Shown here: positions 27,522-29,990 of the stretch, in pieces
How the letters are laid out: each line of letters begins with the position of its first letter
Position numbering within the stretch: the first letter of the stretch is position 1
DNA from: a virus
Virus record (IMG/VR): IMGVR_UViG_3300046660_000261
Coordinates: 1-29,990 of that record
Direction: 5' to 3' (one strand)
DNA: 29,990 nucleotides
The notes under the pieces: generated by a model
Database searches by the model: none
Seen by the model: the letters and a program-made list of their open reading frames with translations, nothing else
Told to the model about the DNA's origin: nothing
Program-made: the position numbers and the translations under genes

Positions 27522-28756
27522 AGTTCTATAAAGTCGGCGGCTGCGTGCGGGACACCTTCATGAACGCTTACGCCAAAGACGTCGACTGGGTCGTCGTCGG
27601 CTCGTCCGAGCAGGAGATGCTGGACATGGGCTACAAGAAAGTCGGGGCTGACTTCCCGGTCTTCTTGCACCCCGTGACCGGCGAGGAGCACGCGCTGGCC
27701 CGAACCGAGAAGAAGAGCGGGAACGGCTACCACGGCTTCACGGTCGAGACCGAGGGTGTGTCTCTGGAGGACGACCTGCGCCGACGAGACCTGACCGTGA
27801 ACGCCATGGCGATGGCCGACGGCGTCCTGTACGACCCGTTCAACGGCGAGCGAGACCTGCGCGACGGCGTCCTGCGCCACGTCGACGACGAGGGCTTCAA
27901 GGAAGACCCGGTGCGCGTGCTGCGGCTGGCACGCTTCCTGTCGAGGTGGACTGACTTCGTTGTCCACAAGACAACCGTGAAGCTGTGCCGTGAGATGGTC
28001 GCGGCCGGCGAGCTGGCACACTTGACTCCCGAGCGAGTCTCGGCCGAGATGGTCAAGGCGCTGGGCGAGAAGAGGCCCTCACGGTTCTTCGTGTTCCTGC
28101 AGATGGTCGGCGCCCTGGAAGTCGTCTTCCCCGAGGTGCACCGACTGGTCGGAGTCCCTGCGGGCTCCTACGAGCACCACCCCGAGGGCGACTCGTTCAC
28201 TCACACCATGATGGTTCTGGACGAGGCCACGAAGGCCTCACATCACCCGCTGACGAGGTACTGCGCGCTGGTCCACGACCTGGGCAAGGGCACCACTCCG
28301 GCCGACGTGCTGCCGCACCACTACGGCCACGAGGCGCGCGGCTACTTCATAGCTCGAGACATGGCCGACCGGTTGAAGATGCCGTCGGAGTGGCGTCACG
28401 CCAGCGCGGTGGTGGCGAAGTACCACACCCACGTGCACAACTTCCACCTGCTGAAGGGCACGACGATAGCTGACATGGTCGACGACCTGCAGCTGCCAAA
28501 GTGCCCGGGTCTGGCGGAAATACTGCCGACCGTGTCCATGTGTGACTCTCGCGGTCGATCCAGCTTCTACTCCGACAGGGACTACCCGAACGCCGAGACT
28601 GCCAAGACAGTCATACGCGCCGTCTCGAAGGTGAAGCTGTCCGACGTGGTCGAAGACCCGGCCGAGATAGAGGCCATGCCGATAAACCGCCGCAAGGACG
28701 TGCTGCACAGGGCTAAGGCTGACGCGGCCAACATACACAGGAAGAAACATGTCTAA
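27518..28756 (+). CDS. cca: CCA-adding tRNA nucleotidyltransferase with HD domain
   Basis: A 412-residue class II enzyme that adds or repairs the CCA end of tRNA. GGCVRD (7-12) and the metal aspartates D21/D23 in KDVDWVVVG form the catalytic head; RRRDLTVNAM (88-97) and EDPVRVLRLARF (130-141) are the neck and base motifs. An HD phosphohydrolase domain follows (LVHDLGKG, H253-D254). Blocks such as QEMLDMGYKKVGADFPVFL and ELAHLTPERV match E. coli Cca closely, so this is the gammaproteobacterial type. It is coupled to the preceding membrane protein. Phage CCA enzymes probably maintain phage or damaged host tRNAs. Confidence 0.96.
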   Translation: MKFYKVGGCVRDTFMNAYAKDVDWVVVGSSEQEMLDMGYKKVGADFPVFLHPVTGEEHALARTEKKSGNGYHGFTVETEGVSLEDDLRRRDLTVNAMAMADGVLYDPFNGERDLRDGVLRHVDDEGFKEDPVRVLRLARFLSRWTDFVVHKTTVKLCREMVAAGELAHLTPERVSAEMVKALGEKRPSRFFVFLQMVGALEVVFPEVHRLVGVPAGSYEHHPEGDSFTHTMMVLDEATKASHHPLTRYCALVHDLGKGTTPADVLPHHYGHEARGYFIARDMADRLKMPSEWRHASAVVAKYHTHVHNFHLLKGTTIADMVDDLQLPKCPGLAEILPTVSMCDSRGRSSFYSDRDYPNAETAKTVIRAVSKVKLSDVVEDPAEIEAMPINRRKDVLHRAKADAANIHRKKHV

Positions 28757-29045
28757 GATCAGATACCCAGTGTTCGTCGACGAGGACGGAAACCGCTTCC
28801 TGTTCTGCGGCCTCTACGAGGACGACATAACGTCTGTCTCGGCATCGAGGTGCTGGGAACTGGCGATTGTGTTAGGACTCACTCAAGAGACTGACATGAT
28901 GGAGATACCGGTTGAAGACGGCTCGCTCGTCTTCCCTCACGTCTGCATCGACATTACTCATCCGAACCTAATGTCCGCGACGCCGGGCTACCTGGTCGGC
29001 GGTCCGAAGTTCGACGAGGTAGCGAGGGAGTCCGCCGGTGCCTGA
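28749..29045 (+). CDS. small phage protein, unknown
   Basis: A 98-residue acidic protein overlapping the CCA gene by 8 nt. MSKIRYPVFVDEDGNRFLFC begins a likely beta-rich fold; three cysteines are scattered. AGGAAGAAAC precedes the ATG. No family recognised; it is coupled between two candidate RNA-processing genes. Confidence 0.6.
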   Translation: MSKIRYPVFVDEDGNRFLFCGLYEDDITSVSASRCWELAIVLGLTQETDMMEIPVEDGSLVFPHVCIDITHPNLMSATPGYLVGGPKFDEVARESAGA

Positions 29046-29990
29046 CCACCTACCTCACCTAGAAGACCTGATCCTCCTAGAGGGGGAGGTAGGTTTCTTG
29101 AAGGCCGAGCAGGTCCTCCGAGACCTCACCTCGGGAGTCGACTGCGCCCCTCGCTTCTCGATGAAGTACGACGGCGCGCCGGCAGTCTTCTTCGGCACAG
29201 ACGTGGACGGGCACCGGTTCGTCGCGAGCAAGGGAATCTTCAACAAGAAGCCGATCGTCTACCGGTGCGAGGAGGACATCGACCTGCGGTGCCCGCGCGA
29301 AGACCTGCGCGTGAAGATGAAGGCCGTCCTGGCAGTCGGCGTCAGACTTCGCACCGGCACTGCGGTCCAGTGCGAGCTACTGTTCAGCTCGCAGGAAGAG
29401 GTGACGTGGACGACTCTGTACGACGGGTCTCACCAGAAAGGCCGGACGAGGTCCTACTACACGTTCCACCCGAACGTCATCCGGTACCACTACCGGGGAT
29501 CGAGTGACGCCGCGAGAGAAGTCTCAAGGTGTCGAGTCGGGATAGTCCCGCACAGCTACTACGCGGTCGACGAGTTTCTGGACTTGAAGCGGTGCGACAA
29601 GTTCTCGGTCCACTGGCCGCACGACGTCTTCGTGATGCGCAACGAGCTCGTGAGGCCGCTGCCGGCGGCGTCGCCGATGATGACCCGCATTCGGCCGCCT
29701 TCCTCGTACGAGACAGCCCACACGACGAAGAGCATGAACGGGTGCGTCCGCAGGGGCACCCCCTTCCCGGCCGACGACGAGGTCTCGATAGCGTACTCAA
29801 GGGTCTCATCGATGAAGAACATGCTCCTCCGCCAGGTCCTAGAGGCGGAGCAGTCGTGGTACGAGAAGACCACTTTCATGAAGGAAGACGGGACAGAAGT
29901 CGACACCTCTCACGAGGGGCTGGTCTACTGGGACGGCGATTTCTCGTGCAAGCTCGTGAACCGGGCCAAGTTCTCCGCAGCCAACTTCGG
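29038..29990 (+). CDS. ligase/nucleotidyltransferase-fold-like protein (5' part, runs off window)
   Basis: At least 317 residues from a GTG overlapping the previous gene by 8 nt; the frame is open to the window end. SMKYDGAPAVFF holds KYDG (K43, D45, G46), the KxDG nucleotidyl-lysine motif of ATP-dependent DNA/RNA ligases. ASKGIFNKK is near 63-71; HEGLVYW (292-298) resembles motif IV and CKLVNRAKF (304-312) motif V. The spacing is wide and the rest is unfamiliar, so it may be an RNA/DNA ligase, a capping-type enzyme or a degenerate relative. Its position after cca supports an RNA-end role. Confidence 0.6.
   Translation, partial: MPDHLPHLEDLILLEGEVGFLKAEQVLRDLTSGVDCAPRFSMKYDGAPAVFFGTDVDGHRFVASKGIFNKKPIVYRCEEDIDLRCPREDLRVKMKAVLAVGVRLRTGTAVQCELLFSSQEEVTWTTLYDGSHQKGRTRSYYTFHPNVIRYHYRGSSDAAREVSRCRVGIVPHSYYAVDEFLDLKRCDKFSVHWPHDVFVMRNELVRPLPAASPMMTRIRPPSSYETAHTTKSMNGCVRRGTPFPADDEVSIAYSRVSSMKNMLLRQVLEAEQSWYEKTTFMKEDGTEVDTSHEGLVYWDGDFSCKLVNRAKFSAANF

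Noticed and set aside
1-29990. tRNA genes, CRISPR arrays, insertion sequences, attachment sites
   Set aside because: I looked for T-loop-like GTTCGAATC patterns, regular repeats and transposase motifs and saw none; a dedicated tRNA search was not possible here.

Overview
This window looks like part of the genome of a lytic, T4-like phage (tailed, myovirus type), GC-rich and almost fully coding. The diagnostic genes are a T4-type replication set: sliding clamp gp45, clamp loader gp44 and gp62, translational repressor RegA, a family B DNA polymerase (gp43) in two pieces, recombinase UvsX and replicative helicase gp41. A second line of evidence is repeated TATAAATA-type late promoters alongside sigma70-type early promoters (TTGACA or TTTACA, about 17 bp, TATAAT-like). 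The host is probably an alphaproteobacterium: the window carries a DUF1127 protein, a holin resembling the 3TM gene-transfer-agent holins, and a GH16 endoglycanase of the kind that cuts rhizobial-type exopolysaccharide. I cannot name the phage.

Layout. 1-3337: end of an upstream gene, then a sugar cassette of two glycosyltransferase-like proteins flanking a UDP-galactopyranose mutase. 3406-4593: DNA cytosine-C5 methyltransferase. 4626-6404: DUF3310 protein, a third glycosyltransferase and small unknown proteins. 6391-9041: gp45, gp44, gp62 and regA in T4 order with small ORFs between them. 9041-15968: mostly small unknown early proteins, plus an RlaP-like nucleotidyltransferase, a DUF932 protein, a minus-strand holin and a DUF1127 protein. 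16005-19353: DNA polymerase split between motif A and motif B by a metallophosphoesterase gene and a small ORF. 19350-22554: HD hydrolase, UvsX and gp41. 22975-24830: PAAR tip protein and a lysis cassette (GH19 endolysin, inner and outer spanin candidates). 24842-26795: a second metallophosphoesterase and a GH16 depolymerase. 26796-27521: two near-identical terminator-promoter cassettes, each ahead of a small gene. 27518-29990: CCA-adding enzyme, a small protein, and the start of a protein with ligase-like KxDG motifs.

How it works together. Early promoters feed the replication and host-takeover genes. Late promoters precede the PAAR, endolysin, methyltransferase and sugar-cassette genes. The endolysin leader looks like a timing device: its late promoter lies in the loop of a hairpin whose 3' arm is the ribosome binding site, so readthrough RNA should be silent and late RNA active, as known for T4 gene e. 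The RlaP-like nucleotidyltransferase, the CCA enzyme and the ligase-like protein together suggest an RNA (tRNA) repair capacity.

Most unusual points: the split polymerase whose C-terminal half has no standard start codon but a well-placed AUC; the N-terminal half whose predicted transcript is leaderless; the mobile-looking terminator-promoter cassettes; an early promoter written into the 3' end of uvsX with rare codons; and the RNA-repair gene set. No intergenic stretch exceeds 300 bases. I saw no tRNA gene, CRISPR array or insertion sequence.
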